A stretch of DNA of 64,000 bases. It comes from Dysidea avara (Eukaryota > Porifera > Demospongiae > Dictyoceratida > Dysideidae). Made by a program: the position numbers and the translations under genes. Of this stretch, positions 32,098 to 43,192 are shown piece by piece (the stretch's first letter is position 1; each line of letters begins with the position of its first letter). The notes under the pieces are model-generated. The model saw only the letters and a program-made list of their open reading frames with translations, had not been told where the DNA came from and did not search any database. Where the stretch lies: positions 26,573,053-26,637,052 of the forward strand of contig NC_089274.1 in the NCBI RefSeq assembly GCF_963678975.1, in the 5' to 3' direction.

Positions 32098-32471
32098 GGC
32101 CACTCCAATTTGTTTTTATGTTTCTGGTCATCTGAAATTTAGTTTTAGATGCGGGCGGGCGGAATTCAGCAACAAAGCAATAATGAAGTGACTGCCAATT
32201 AGAGTGATTTTCTGACTGTTTTATTATAGAGTATATCGATCTGTACTATGCACTGTGTTCATTTCTTGCAGGTTTTCACTGACAAAAGACATATAGTGAC
32301 ACGTAAGCAGTTAGATTTAGCATGTTTGTAGCAGCCCAATATTTGTTTCTGAAATCCAGCTTTTTCAAAAATCTGATGCGGGCGTATTCCCCATGTATTT
32401 CTGAAATTTCACTTTATGTAAAGAAGGATGCGGGCGGTGGACCAGAAACATAATTACCAATTGGAGTGGCC
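32098..32471. repeat. Harbinger-type MITE family H, copy 1
   Basis: 374 bp with inverted ends GGCCACTCCAATT and the TGTTTCTGGTC region, matched at the right by GACCAGAAACATAATTACC..GGAGTGGCC. Flanked by TTA on both sides. Internal landmarks shared with 43654-44042 are GATGCGGGCGGGCGGAATTC, TTTCTTGCAGGTTTTCACTG and CAGCCCAATATTTGTTTCTG-like. TWA duplications point to PIF/Harbinger. It contains the CTATTAGAG-type motif near 32220. Confidence 0.9.
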
Positions 32472-32611
32472 TTATATACTGACTCAAATTATGCTCAAGC
32501 TTAGTTATGCCTCATTTCTTATGTTTTGCTAATAAATTTGCAGTTATGGGTACATAATAAGTGGCTAAATAACATCTTTGCTCTTCAAAATATGTATTTG
32601 ACAGGGAAAAT

Positions 32612-32690
32612 CGATATACTCTAATAGAACAGTCAGCTGCCTGATTGTTCTATTAGAGTTATTGACTGTTGTTAGAGTATATCAATCTTT
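32612..32690. repeat. Inverted pair of CTCTAATAGA motifs
   Basis: TATACTCTAATAGAACAGTC is followed by its near complement, GATTGTTCTATTAGAGTTAT, with a third diverged copy (GTTAGAGTATATCAATC) behind. The first two can form a hairpin of about 19-bp arms. Confidence 0.8.
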
Positions 32691-32829
32691 TTCTGTGATA
32701 TGTATTTTGACCATCAAGGGTTTGTAGTATGGCTCAAATATTCTTCCTATTATGCATGCTATAGCATTATGCTCAATGCTTTCAGGCACCTATTATGCTT
32801 ATAATTATACCTAATCGGCTGGTCCCTAG

Positions 32830-33090
32830 TGGGCGTGGTCGCAAACCTATCGTGAACCGGATCACAATCGTGAAGTAGCAGACGATACCTAGCAAGTGTA
32901 CCTCTCATAGTAGCGCCAGGACTGAAGCGTTTCTGAAATCCAGCTCTGAAATAATTCTATGGCGTCTAAATATGCTGCTGAAAGAAAGCGTTGATACGGA
33001 AATTAACACCTCAATATGGTTTCGTTGGATGAAAAAGAAGACAAGCAGCGTGATTGAAGATTTAAAAAAAGACAAGGCGCAGAGGATCTA
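32830..33090 (+). pseudogene. Gene 5'-end relic, copy 1 (low confidence)
   Basis: This matches 42800-43135 in patches: GGGCGTGGTC, TGGCGTCTAAATATGCTGCT versus TGGCGTCCGAATACGGCTGC, and SVIED-K-KAQ coding. In copy 1 an ATG at about 32959 opens MASKYAAERKR and then meets a stop. The AERKR-type start resembles the N-terminus of uncharacterised proteins common in sponges and cnidarians, but that is from memory and unverified. Both copies are broken by frameshifts. Confidence 0.4.
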
Positions 33091-33101
33091 TACCAATTAA
33101 T

Positions 33102-33550
33102 GTAGCTGATGTTTGAGTGCTACTGAAGTAGCTGATGTGAATGCTACTGACGTAGCTGATGTTTGAGTGCTACCGACGTAGCTGATGCGAGTGCTACTGA
33201 AGTAGCTGATGTGAATGCTACTGAAGTTTGAGTGCTACCAACGTAGCTAATGTGAATGCTACTGACGTAGCTGATGTTTGAGTGCTACCGACGTAGCTGA
33301 TGCGAGTGCTACTGAAGTAGCTGATGTTTGAGTGCTACCGATGTAGCTGATGTTTGAGTGCTACCGATGTAGCTGATGTTTGAGTGCTACCAACGTAGCT
33401 GATGTGAGTGCTACCGACGTAGCTGATGTTTGAGTGCTACCGACGTAACTGATGTTTGAGTGCTACTGATGTAGCTGATGTGAGTGCTACCGACGTAGCT
33501 GATGTGAGTGCTACCGACGTAGCTGATGTTTGAGTGCTACTGATGTAGCT
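33102..33550 (+). repeat. Minisatellite, alternating 24- and 26-bp units
   Basis: About 18 units. The 24-bp form GTAGCTGATGTGAGTGCTAC + CGAC reads in frame as an octapeptide, VADVSATD. The 26-bp form has GTTTGAGTG in place of GTGAGTG and breaks the frame with a TGA. Long and short units are interspersed, so no continuous coding frame survives. Confidence 0.92.
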
Positions 33551-34286
33551 GCCAATCCACCTGTCCCCAACTGAACCAGGCCTAGCTATCATTTCCCTTT
33601 TCCCTCCCTACTAGGGACTATACTTTAAAATGGAATCCAACCAGCTTAATTTGCGGTCAACCAATCCATAAATCCCTTTCAAAAGAAAATTCCAGCAACC
33701 CTCGCAGCAACCTTACCCTAAAAAGGTCAGGTACCCTCTACGCCTACCTCCAGGATGTACTATATTTCACTCCCTTCCTGTGTGAAGGGAGGAGAATGAG
33801 TATAAAATCGATGACTGGTTAGTGGGGACTTCCGGTGGTAGGTGATAACTCACTCGGCGAGACGATACTGGAGCATCTACCGATAGAATCAGTTGTGATC
33901 TGTGTGTGCCACCGCGGCTAGAGCACTATTGATCAAACTAGTGCCGGAAACTTTCTTGAAAATCTTCCTGGTCACATTCTGACGGTTATCACTGTGGTTC
34001 GCGGGGTAAAAGTAGAAGTTGATACCCTATTATTCATCACGATATCATTCCGTTTGAGGTAGAGATGAAATATCATTGCTCTCCGTCTCGCACTTTTACG
34101 CACGACGAGTTGAAGTTCGATCACACGAGCCAACAAATGGCGCCTTCTGCATCACGTGCGTAACTGGCTGGAGGCGTGCGTGATTCTTTTTGTGCTAACC
34201 ACAGTTAAGCTATTAACTTCCATTATGCTTGGGCGGCGCGCGAAAATTTCACTGCAACACTATCCCTACTTAAACGCCTGACGGTA
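33551..34286. other. Gene-free stretch
   Basis: Comparatively GC-richer unique sequence (33750-34260) with the CACGTG-like ATCACGTGCG near 34152. It could be a regulatory or first-exon region, but I find no supported coding exon. Confidence 0.3.
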
Positions 34287-34345
34287 TTATTATTATTATT
34301 ATTATTGGTAATACCATAGATAATATTATCTATGGTAATACTGTG
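34287..34345. repeat. (ATT)n tract with palindrome at LINE tail
   Basis: ATTATTATT... is followed by the perfect palindrome ACCATAGATAAT / ATTATCTATGGT (34314-34337). On the minus strand this follows the LINE 3' end, so the ATT run is the likely LINE tail. Confidence 0.75.
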
Positions 34346-34379
34346 CAGACCTCTATTAGAGTATAGTGCACAGGTCACA

Positions 34380-35985
34380 ACATACATACAAGTATACAAA
34401 TTAAATAATTGCTAGTTTTTGTTTGAACTGATCAATATCATTGGAGTCAATCACATTTTGGGGTAGATCATTCCAGATTTTGACTGCTGAAGGGAAAAAG
34501 GAGTACATATAAGAATCAATCCGTGTCATTGGTTGCATAAATCTCATATTATGACCTCTGGTACTATGTGCAGTGGATATGGGTGTCAGAAACGGATTTG
34601 CTGGAATATCAACAAGGTGGTTAATTATTTTAAACATCATTATGGCTTTCAGTTCATCTCTGCACCGTGCAAGTGTAGGCCAATTAAGGTCTGTAAGCAT
34701 TTGCGTGACACTAGCGTAACGGGAGTAGTTGCTGGTCACAAATCTAGCTGCTTGTCGTTGTGTTCTCTCAATCATATCAATATCCCTCTTAGTATGAGGT
34801 GCCCAGACAACAGCTGCATACTCTATAATTGGCTTAACCATTGCTTTGTACAACCTATCCTTAATTGTTGGTGTACAATTGTGGAGGTTACGCTGAAGAA
34901 AACCTTTAGTTCTGTTAGCCTTGGAAGTTATTTGTTTTATGTCAGGATAGATTTTGGCTTATTGTTACACCCAAGTATTTGGCATGGTTGACTTCCTTGA
35001 TTGGCTTATTTTGAATATTATACTGAGCTAGTATTGTGTGTTTCTTGTTAGCTATCCTAAGAAATTCGCATTTTTGTGGGTTAAACACCATTTTCCAATC
35101 GTCTGCCCATTTTCCCAGTACATCTAAATCCTTCTGCAACTGATTGCAGTCCTGTTCTGTGCGAATGGTGGCATAAAGTAACACATCGTCAGCGTATAAC
35201 TTGATTTTGGATGATATGTTATTTGGTAAATCATTTATGAAACAGAGAAACAAAAGTGGAGCAAGGACAGTACCTTGAGGAACACCAGAGGTAACTGCTG
35301 TTAAGTGGCTCTGTTGACCTTCAACCACCACACACTGAGATCTCTGCAATACAAAGTCTTTAATCCAGTCAAGTAAATTATCTCGGATACCGTAATGGTG
35401 GAGTTTATGGAACAGGTGTTGATGGGACACTTTGTTGAATGCCTTTGAAAAATCTAGTAGTACAACATCGGTTTGATCATTGTTATTTAAACTTTCGGCA
35501 AAGTCATTGATTGTCAATAGTAGCTGAGTTTCACATGAGCGACCTTGTCTAAACCCATGTTGTTGATCACACAGAAGATTATATTTAACAAAATGGGAGT
35601 AAATATGTGAATACACAATGTGCTCTAACAGTTTTGAACAGATACATGTTAATGAAACAGGCCTATAATTGCTAGGAAGAAAACGATCACCCTTTTTTAA
35701 AGAGTGGTACAATATTTGCCCTTTTCCAATCTAAAGGTAGCGAACATTGTTGTAATGAGGCTTGAAAAATGAAGGCTAAGGAGGGAGAAATAATTTCTCT
35801 AGTTTCTTTCAGTAGACGGGCTGGTATTCCATCAGGTCCACAAGTTTATGGATATCCAAAGATTGCAGCAGCTCAGAAACGCCATTAGTGTCAACTATGA
35901 TAGGGTTTATGTCCGTTGCAGATTGGACATGTAACTGTGGAGGAGTTTCTGTTGTAATTGGTACTACTGTACCGTTTGATAATTA
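34380..35985 (-). mobile_element. LINE (CR1/L2/Jockey-like), 5'-truncated ORF2 remnant
   Basis: On the minus strand the reverse-transcriptase domain spans 35712-34942, with NYRPVSLT, QHGFRQGRSCETQL, LDFSKAFNKVSH, SGVPQGTVLAPLLFL, the catalytic box YADD and KYLGVTI. The C-terminal domain (34853-34401) has PIIEYAAVVWAPH, LNWPTLARCRDELK and FFPSAVKIWNDLPQNV, and ends with TAA at 34401. Upstream, 35960-35713 continues the protein (GPDGIP, LDWKRANI) in other frames. Thus at least two frameshifts separate the parts, one near 35705 and one near 34935. There is no endonuclease domain, so the copy is truncated. It directly abuts the Ty3/gypsy element at 36000. Confidence 0.9.
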
Positions 35986-35999
35986 CTTACATATAATTA

Positions 36000-36220
36000 T
36001 GTAGCACAGGCCGCTCGGAGTCCACTAACTCGTGAAGGTACAGTAAATGATATATCTCACAACAACAACAAAATCAGTCACACACTAACTCTGTGTACAA
36101 AAGGATGTCCTAGAGTTACAAGTGTTTATTAGTGGCATGCAAGTTGTTAATACCTATACAAAGATCTGTTAGTTACAACATTACTGTAGTGCATAATATT
36201 ATAGTAATCACAGTATTACA
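36000..36220 (-). repeat. 3' LTR of the Ty3/gypsy element
   Basis: 221 bp, apparently identical to 41334-41554. On the element's strand it runs from TGTAATACTGTGATTAC to GTGCTACA. Confidence 0.95.
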
Positions 36221-36252
36221 CATGTCCCCTCCTTGTAAGTACATGTCCCATG

Positions 36253-39200
36253 TCAAGGAACCCCATCTTGATAGCGAAGTGGCTTACGTCGATTTCTGCG
36301 TTGCGGGTATCTTCTCAAGTTATTTCTGTCCTCACTTTGTGGGTACAGCAGTACTTCTGGTGCCTCAACTTCCTCTTCCTCATAGTCATCTACCAGTTGT
36401 AGGACAGTTCCTGGAGGTGTGTTGATGCTGTCTTCTTCTATTGTATTTTGCACTTGACTATCTTGGGTTCCACTGCCAGGTTGGCTTCTATCTCGCATTT
36501 GCTGAGGACATGGTTTCAAACGTTCAAAGTTCACTACTTGGCGTCTTCTACTGCCCGTGTCCTGAATGCGGTATACCAGATCTGAGATCCTCTTTATGAT
36601 TCTATACGGGCCAGTCCATGGGCAGTGTAGTTTCTTTGCTTTATGTTTTCCTACCACTGGGGTAAATAACCAAACCAGATCTCCCTTTTCATATGGTTCA
36701 CCGTGTACCTTTTTGTCATAGTGTTCTTTCTGTCTGCAGGCAGCCCCTAGGGAGTGCTTTCGTGCAAGTTGATAACTTTGCTCTAATGACTGGCGGAGTG
36801 TGCTCACATACTCTAATGGGGTGACTGGAGGAGTGTTGGGATTCCCATAAATGATGTCAAGTGGTATCTTTGCTTTCCTTCCATACATCATATAGAAAGG
36901 GGAATACCCAGTGGAAACATGCTCGCTTGTGTTATATGCAAAACACACCTTTGCTAAGTGGCTTTCCCAGTCCTCACCCTGTTCATCTGTAACTGTAGCC
37001 AACATAGCCAGAATAGTTCTGTTGAGCCTCTCCACAAGGCCATCACCCTGTGGGTGGTAGGCGGTGGTGTGTGTCTTGTTGATTTTTAACAGCTTGCTTA
37101 CTTCCTTTACCAAGGTGGACTCAAATTGTGCCCCTTTGTCTGTATGCAGCTGTTCGGGGATCCCAAATCGACAGAACATGTTATCAACCAGCCTATTAGC
37201 TATTGTTTTGGCCTCTTGGTTGGGAATTGCATAGGCCTCAGCCCATCGTGTAAAATAGTCGGAGACTACTAGGATGTACCGGTTGCCATTGCTATTTCTA
37301 GGGAATGGACCAACAATATCTGCGGCCACCATTTGCATGGGGTATCCACATCTGATGTTTTGTAGTGGGCCTCTGTGCTTCTGGGTTGGTCCTTTCTTTG
37401 CAGCGCAGTGTGGGCAGTTCTGGCACCATTCTTTGGAGCTTTGAAAGTAACCTGGCCAATAGAACCGTTCTTGCAGTTTCTTAAATGTCCTGTCTTCGCC
37501 CAGGTGCCCACCCATCCTTCCTCCATGTATTTCCTGTAAAACTGAGGCCTGGTGGTCCTTGGGGACTACTAATTGGAAGTGTAGTTGACCCTGGCCAGCC
37601 TTCTCAAACTTTCTGTATAGAACACCATGTTGGAGCACTAGCTGGTCCCACTGTTGTGTGAGCTGGGTTACTTCTCTACGATGTCCCTTGAGAGTGTCAG
37701 CTATAGGTTTACAACCTGCTTCTTTAGCCTGTAGCACTGGCCCAATGATGTCATCTTGTGACTGTGCTGTTTGCAGATCGATGTCTGTAGTTGACCGCTC
37801 CCTCTCAGCTATACTGGTTGCTGCCACCTGATGTGTTCCTTCATTGCCACAGTGTGACTCAAGTCGGTGGCATTGGTTGCACGGCCGACGTGACAGAGAA
37901 TCGGCATTTGAGTGGCGTTTTCCAGGGCGATGCACAATTTCGAAGTGATATTCTTGCAGTTGCTCAATCCAGCGTGCTAATTGGCCCTCTGGTTCCTTGA
38001 AATTCTGCAACCATGTTAATGATCCATGGTCAGTTCGAAGCACAAATGGATTACCAAGTAGGTAGGGACGGAAGTGCTGGATGAATTTCACTGCTGCCAG
38101 CAGTTCTTTCCTCGTGACGCAATACTTCCTCTCTGACTTACTTAAGGTACGGCTGGCATAGGCAACTACAACCTCCTTCCCTTCATGCTGCTGGGAGAGC
38201 ACAGCATCAATACCATCATAGCTAGCGTCCGTGTCCAGAATGAACGGCTTGGCAAAGTCTGGGTAAGACAGGACTGGTGATGTAGTTAATCGGTGTTTCA
38301 ACACTGCAAACGCTTCGGAGCATTCTTTAGTCCATTGGAATTGACGTCCCCTTTCTGTCAGTCTATAGAGTGGCTTTGCTATAACTGCAAAGTTGCGGAC
38401 AAAACGGCGGTAATATGAAGCCAACCCTAAGAATTGTTGCACCTCTTTCACTGAGTTAGGTGCTGGCCATTTTGATACCTTGTCTGTTTTTGTAGGATCA
38501 GTTGCCACTCCATGTCTTGATACCACATGCCCTAAATAGAGAACTTCATCTCTACATAGGGTGCATTTATTAGGCTTAAGCCGCAAGTTGGCTTCTCGTA
38601 AGCGTTGCAGAACTATTCCAAGGTTTTTGAGATGTTCGTTGAATGTTCTTCCCACAATTATAATGTCATCGAGATACACCAAGCATTTGGACCACTGTAC
38701 TCCTGCTAACACCACATTCATTAGCCTTTGGAAAGTGGCAGGTGCATTACAAAGACCGAAGGGCATTACTTTAAATTCGAAAAGCCCTTCGTGAGTAGTA
38801 AAAGCTGTCTTTTCTCTGTCCTTTTCATCCATCTCGACTTGCCAGTAGCCACTTAACATATCCAAGGTACTAAACCATTGGGATCCGCTGAGTGTATCCA
38901 ATGTATCATCAATACGGGGTAGAGGAAAAGCGTCCTTTGTAGTAACTGCATTCACCTTGCGATAATCCACGCAGAAACGCACTGTGCCATCCTTTTTCTT
39001 TACTAATACAACTGGGGACGCCCACGGGCTTTTAGAAGGTTGGATAACACCTTTCAACAACATACTACTCAGCAAATTTCGCACCGTTTCCTTATGGTAA
39101 GGTGGCGCCCTTCTTGGTGGCTGGCGGATTGGTGAAGCATCACCCACGGAGATTGTATGTTTTAGCACGTCAGTCCTCCCCAAGTCATCTTCATTAGCTG

Positions 39201-40260
39201 TAAAGACATCTGCATACCCTAGAAGAGCGTTATATAATTCATGCTGCTGCTCTGTGGTAAGTGAATCTCCACTCTTGGTCACCAAATCCCACAGGAGCTC
39301 TTGTTTGTGAAGAGGGATCTCATCCTCATCTGTGGAGGAGACATGGCTATCTGAGTCTGGTTTCACGCTCGAAATATTAACTTTATCATCCAGGGGAGAA
39401 GCCTTACCAATCTTGCTACCCTTGTAAAGTGTAACAGCCTCTGTTGAGAAATTTGCTATTCTCATTGGGATGGTTGTATGGTGTCCATCGCTGACTGGTG
39501 TCACTACGGAGGAAGCTACTACTATAGGACTTTCTCTTGGCAATGCTTCCACTAGCCATGTAGGCGCACTGTTAGTAGGGCTGGACGTCACTGTCATCAC
39601 TTCTAGCTCGCTCAGTGGTGGGAGTTCTACTGTCCTTTGCAGTGCAACTGTGATTGTGGATACACCAGAGTCCGGTTGTAGCTGCTCGTTCATCTTACTT
39701 TGCAGTGGTATGGCACGTCCGTGCATGTGTAGTATTCGTTGCTCCGTATTGATGACGCACTGGTGTTTTTCCAAAAAGTCGAGCCCAAGTATCGCTTGCA
39801 TGTTTAATCCTCGCGCCACCAAAATGTCGGTGCTGACTACTTGGCCTGGAAGTATGATGTCTATGGTTGCCACTCCCTGTACTACGATGGGGCTGCCTTC
39901 TACGCCTACTAACTGGCTTCCTCCCCAAGGTTGTAGCGCGGTTGCTTCGCCACTGTTGTTCACCGATAGCTGCTTCCACGTTTCATTATTAAGCAAGCTC
40001 ACAGAAGCACCCGTATCTAACATGAAACTAACACGTACCTTCGAAACAATACCAACAATATGGTACGCTTTGGCGGGGTTCACCGCCAACAAATTAATGA
40101 CGTCATTGTTACACACAGTACTAAGTGAAAATTCTACATTACTATCTATGCTATAGTTATCTATATCAGGTTTATGGGTCAATTCAGAGCCCTCGTGTGC
40201 CTGACCCTTAGCACTGAGGGCTGCTAGTTTCCCGACGTACGGCCGGTAGCACACCCCCTA
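36253..40260 (-). CDS. pol: Ty3/gypsy Pol (PR-RT-RNaseH-IN)
   Basis: About 1,333 codons open without an ATG at its beginning. Domains in order: aspartic protease with DTG near residue 80; reverse transcriptase with its YLDD box near residue 525; RNase H (LDTDASYDGIDAVLSQ); integrase zinc finger H-H-C-C near residue 920-950; integrase DDE core with ADIVGPF, a DKGAQF aspartate and a VERLN glutamate; and a GPY/F module (WTGPYRI) near the end. I see no chromodomain and no envelope gene. The RT-RH-IN order is diagnostic of Ty3/gypsy. The frame is -1 relative to Gag and overlaps it by about 37 bases near a run of five Gs (minus strand) at 40254-40258, consistent with programmed -1 frameshifting. 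One glycine-to-aspartate-like oddity (YDGID before AVLSQ) is the only deviation I noticed. Confidence 0.93.
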
Positions 40261-41150
40261 GCATAATGGCCTTCCACTCCACATTTCCTGCATATGATTG
40301 GCTGCCGTGGACCTGTTGCTTCTTGCTTCTTGGATGTGTTCGCGGTCGGTGGCAGGTACGGGAGAGAACTTTTGTCGCGACTTTTGTATTCCACATGAGA
40401 GGCGATTGTATTCTCAAGATGCTCCATCCTCAATGATAGGGATTTCAACAACTCCACTACAGCGTCCTGTCTTGCTTGGATCGTTGCGATAGAAGCATGG
40501 TTTCCGTCTTTTATGTTGGCGTCCACGTTATCAGATGATGACGTCACTGCTGCAACTTTGAGGCCAGGTGTTAATGAGAGATGAGTCTCCGCCTCCAGCG
40601 TATACGTTACGGCTTCATTCAAATTTTTTGGACGTCGTTGGCGAACTGATAAGGCGATCGTTGGCTTGTCAATAAGGCTGAGAAATCGGCTTAGTGACAG
40701 TTGCTCCCTTGCCTTATCATCCAGATCAGGGAAAGCTCTGTCTGCTAGGCTATGGAGGTTGTCCGCCAAGTCACCCCACGATTCTTTGTCCAGATGTTTC
40801 CTGGCATGAAATTCGGCAGCATAGAGATCTTGCTTACAGCTGGGTTCAAACCGCTCACGGAGAGCTATTTTGGCGTTTTCATAAGTGGACTTGGCGTCTT
40901 GATTGAGACGTTCCCACGCAGTCTGGGCTTTTCCCGTCAGCCGGACTTGTAACCAGAGGAGCTTTGTTCCTTCATTCCACCCGTTTATCTGCGCCACGCT
41001 GTCGAAGTGGGCAATCCATTGGTCCCAGCGGGTACTCTGATCCCCATTATAAGCTTCAGGCATTATAAGTGGACGACTAACAGGGTTACGAGTACCTTCT
41101 TGATCTTGGGCACCATCGCCAGTGACGACGCTATTAGATCCAGTAGACAT
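40224..41150 (-). CDS. gag: Ty3/gypsy Gag
   Basis: 308 residues beginning with MSTGSNSVV. A capsid-like region contains FDSVAQINGW, WLQVRLTGKAQTAWERL and LRERFEPSCKQDLYAAEF, followed by a linker and a single CCHC zinc knuckle, C-x2-C-x4-H-x4-C (CRKCGVEGHYARGC), near the C-terminus for binding RNA. It is the first frame after the 5' LTR. It ends with TAG at 40224, inside the start of Pol. Confidence 0.92.
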   Translation of the reverse strand: MSTGSNSVVTGDGAQDQEGTRNPVSRPLIMPEAYNGDQSTRWDQWIAHFDSVAQINGWNEGTKLLWLQVRLTGKAQTAWERLNQDAKSTYENAKIALRERFEPSCKQDLYAAEFHARKHLDKESWGDLADNLHSLADRAFPDLDDKAREQLSLSRFLSLIDKPTIALSVRQRRPKNLNEAVTYTLEAETHLSLTPGLKVAAVTSSSDNVDANIKDGNHASIATIQARQDAVVELLKSLSLRMEHLENTIASHVEYKSRDKSSLPYLPPTANTSKKQEATGPRQPIICRKCGVEGHYARGCATGRTSGN

Positions 41151-41333
41151 TCCGGTGGTTCAAGTACAGTTGATTAGTGATTTTCTACAAGAAACAGTAC
41201 GGCGAGAACAGTAGAACTTAGCAGGTGAAATGGCTGACCTCAACAGGTACCGTTATCAAACTATCTGTCACGGTACCACAACGTTTAAGCTTAGTGGTTG
41301 ATCTGGTCAGCCAGTAGTGTCGACTACGCCAGT

Positions 41334-41554
41334 TGTAGCACAGGCCGCTCGGAGTCCACTAACTCGTGAAGGTACAGTAAATGATATATCTCACAACAAC
41401 AACAAAATCAGTCACACACTAACTCTGTGTACAAAAGGATGTCCTAGAGTTACAAGTGTTTATTAGTGGCATGCAAGTTGTTAATACCTATACAAAGATC
41501 TGTTAGTTACAACATTACTGTAGTGCATAATATTATAGTAATCACAGTATTACA
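41334..41554 (-). repeat. 5' LTR of the Ty3/gypsy element
   Basis: 221 bp, TG...CA ends, apparently identical to 36000-36220. It would contain the element's promoter. Confidence 0.95.
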
Positions 41555-41559
41555 ATTAA

Positions 41560-42120
41560 ATTATAATTGACCTTTGTGTGCATCAAAGTTAGGTGGCTTG
41601 CATGGAGCAGGTGCTGCAGGGACAAGTAAAAACTGTGTTGGTTGTCTGGATCAAAGTTATTCATGAAGTGCTGCCATAGAATTTTAGTTAACTGAAATTT
41701 GATGGTAGCAAAAAATTGAGCCAATTACTAGTAAGCTTTTATATTAATGTTCAATGTGATAGAAGTTGCTTTAATTGTTATTAGATGATGTATAAATGTG
41801 TTCAAGTTTGTTACAGGAAATTAAGACCTTGTATAGAATGGTGGCAGAGTTTGACAAAAGTCTGATTAAAATGGGTCAGATGGATTTTGGATTGATTTAA
41901 TAAAGAGCAAGATCATAAGTATACATTAATGGTAATACGTAGGTTGGAATGTTATTAAGTAAGTTTTGTAGTCAAAAACACAATTATAGTCATTTAGAAT
42001 ATATTTAGTGGCTCGACAATGATCATGAATTCTTTTGAGAGCAGACTGAGATATCATGGAGAAGGTATAATAGGGAACGATAGAGTAGCTGGGATCTTAC
42101 TCTCTTGGTCAGACAACTGT
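41560..42120 (-). mobile_element. LINE remnant (C-terminal RT region)
   Basis: The minus strand around 42110-41830 reads ALKRIHDHCRATKYILNDY, then a frame-broken stretch ending FIKSIQNPS. This is the conserved tail of CR1/L2-type ORF2 proteins. No catalytic part remains. It is different from the 34.4-kb LINE. Confidence 0.65.
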
Positions 42121-42345
42121 CAACATCATCTGACAACTGAGTAGCCCCCCTTCATCAGCCACAGTTGTAATGTTAATAGATTGGCTGAATGTAGATCTAA
42201 CCAATAATCTTTAAATGGTATGTGATTGTATAATAGTGCAAAGTTAATTATAATGTTTATTTTTTGGCCCTACCAATTCCTATAAATTGACCAGGCTTGT
42301 TTTTTTTTTGACTACATTAGACATAGCTAGCAGTACATGAATTAT

Positions 42346-42620
42346 GAATTTAAAAATTGTTAATTTAGAAATGGAAGTGGGGATCAAGCGATAAAAACTA
42401 CTGAAACAAGTGATTTGAATGATGGCAACTATTACAACATAGCTTTGTGGGGAAATCCTTACATTGGTATCTCACCACGTCACCATATATGTTCAATGCC
42501 AAAGTAGGGATTTCCCCACAAAGCTATGTTGTAATAGTTGTCATCATTCAAATCACTTGTTTCAGTAGTTTTTATCACTTGATCCCTACTTCCATTTCTA
42601 AATTAACAATTTTTAAATTC
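42346..42620. repeat. Foldback MITE family G, complete
   Basis: Two arms of about 113 bp (42346-42458 and 42506-42620) are close to perfect complements around a 47-bp centre. The arms run GAATTTAAAAATTGTTAATT, TGGGGATCAAGCGATAAAAA, AACAAGTGATTTGAATGATG and CATAGCTTTGTGGGGAAATC. Relatives: 62275-62527 and 31515-31590. Confidence 0.93.
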
Positions 42621-42799
42621 ACTAGTTTGTTAACTTTTTTTGGTATAGGTATATAGCTATTATTGATCTTTGGCACTGACTGCTCTATTAGAGTATCTCG
42701 ATCTTGCTGCTTGCTTTATGCAAGCTGCTCAATTACTAAATTGAAAGGCATGCAGGGTTTCTATCTCCTGTTTTCTACAATTAGTTACAGCTGGACCAT

Positions 42800-43135
42800 T
42801 AATAATGGGCGTGGTCCACTGATCGTTAAGTACAAGCGCGCGCTCTGATTGATAAGGGCGTGGCAGTGTGTTCTTACTTCACTAGGCTGTTTGATCGCTT
42901 TGCAAGTGTTGCTATACAGGCATCTACTTGCCCTTACAGTACGGAATCCGTTATTAGTTTTGTGGCGTCCGAATACGGCTGCTCTAAGGAAAGTGTCGAT
43001 ACGAATTATTAACGCCTCCGTGACTGGAAAAGAAGAAGACGATCCGTAATTGAAGATAAAAGGAAAGGCAAAGCGCAGAAGGCAGACACTCGTCGGAACC
43101 CGAAAAGGCACATCCCAGCAGCGAGTTAAATATTG
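42800..43135 (+). pseudogene. Gene 5'-end relic, copy 2 (low confidence)
   Basis: Partner of 32830-33090. The TGGCGTCCGAATACGGCTGC region, GATACGAATTATTAACGCC and SVIEDKRKGKAQ-like coding match copy 1 in patches. No continuous frame. Also carries a CTCTATTAGAG motif just upstream (42682-42692). Confidence 0.4.
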
Positions 43136-43192
43136 TGGCAAAGAATGGTGATCCTTCGCTGCTTCGTTTGGCCTGTAGCCTTGCGAATGTGG

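Larger units (their letters stand above)
36000..41554 (-). mobile_element. Ty3/gypsy LTR retrotransposon, apparently intact
   Basis: 5,555 bp, minus strand. The two 221-bp LTRs (36000-36220 and 41334-41554) appear identical on reading, begin TG and end CA, and are flanked by a 4-bp ATTA duplication (35996-35999, 41555-41558). On the element's own strand the 5' LTR is followed after two bases by a TGG-starting primer-binding-like site (TGGCGTAGTCGACAC). The 3' LTR is preceded by a purine tract, AAGGAGGGGACATG. Gag and Pol frames are open. Identical LTRs imply a recent insertion, so it may still be mobile or only lately silenced. Confidence 0.95.

Noticed and set aside
34533-34991. 152-codon plus-strand frame
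   Set aside because: Antisense to the LINE reverse-transcriptase region.
39470-40156. Long plus-strand frame of 228 codons
   Set aside because: Lies antisense to the intact Pol gene; shadow of strong coding bias.
36253-41150. Endogenous retrovirus with envelope
   Set aside because: After the integrase and GPY/F region the 3' LTR follows almost directly; no third gene, no signal peptide or membrane-anchored frame.
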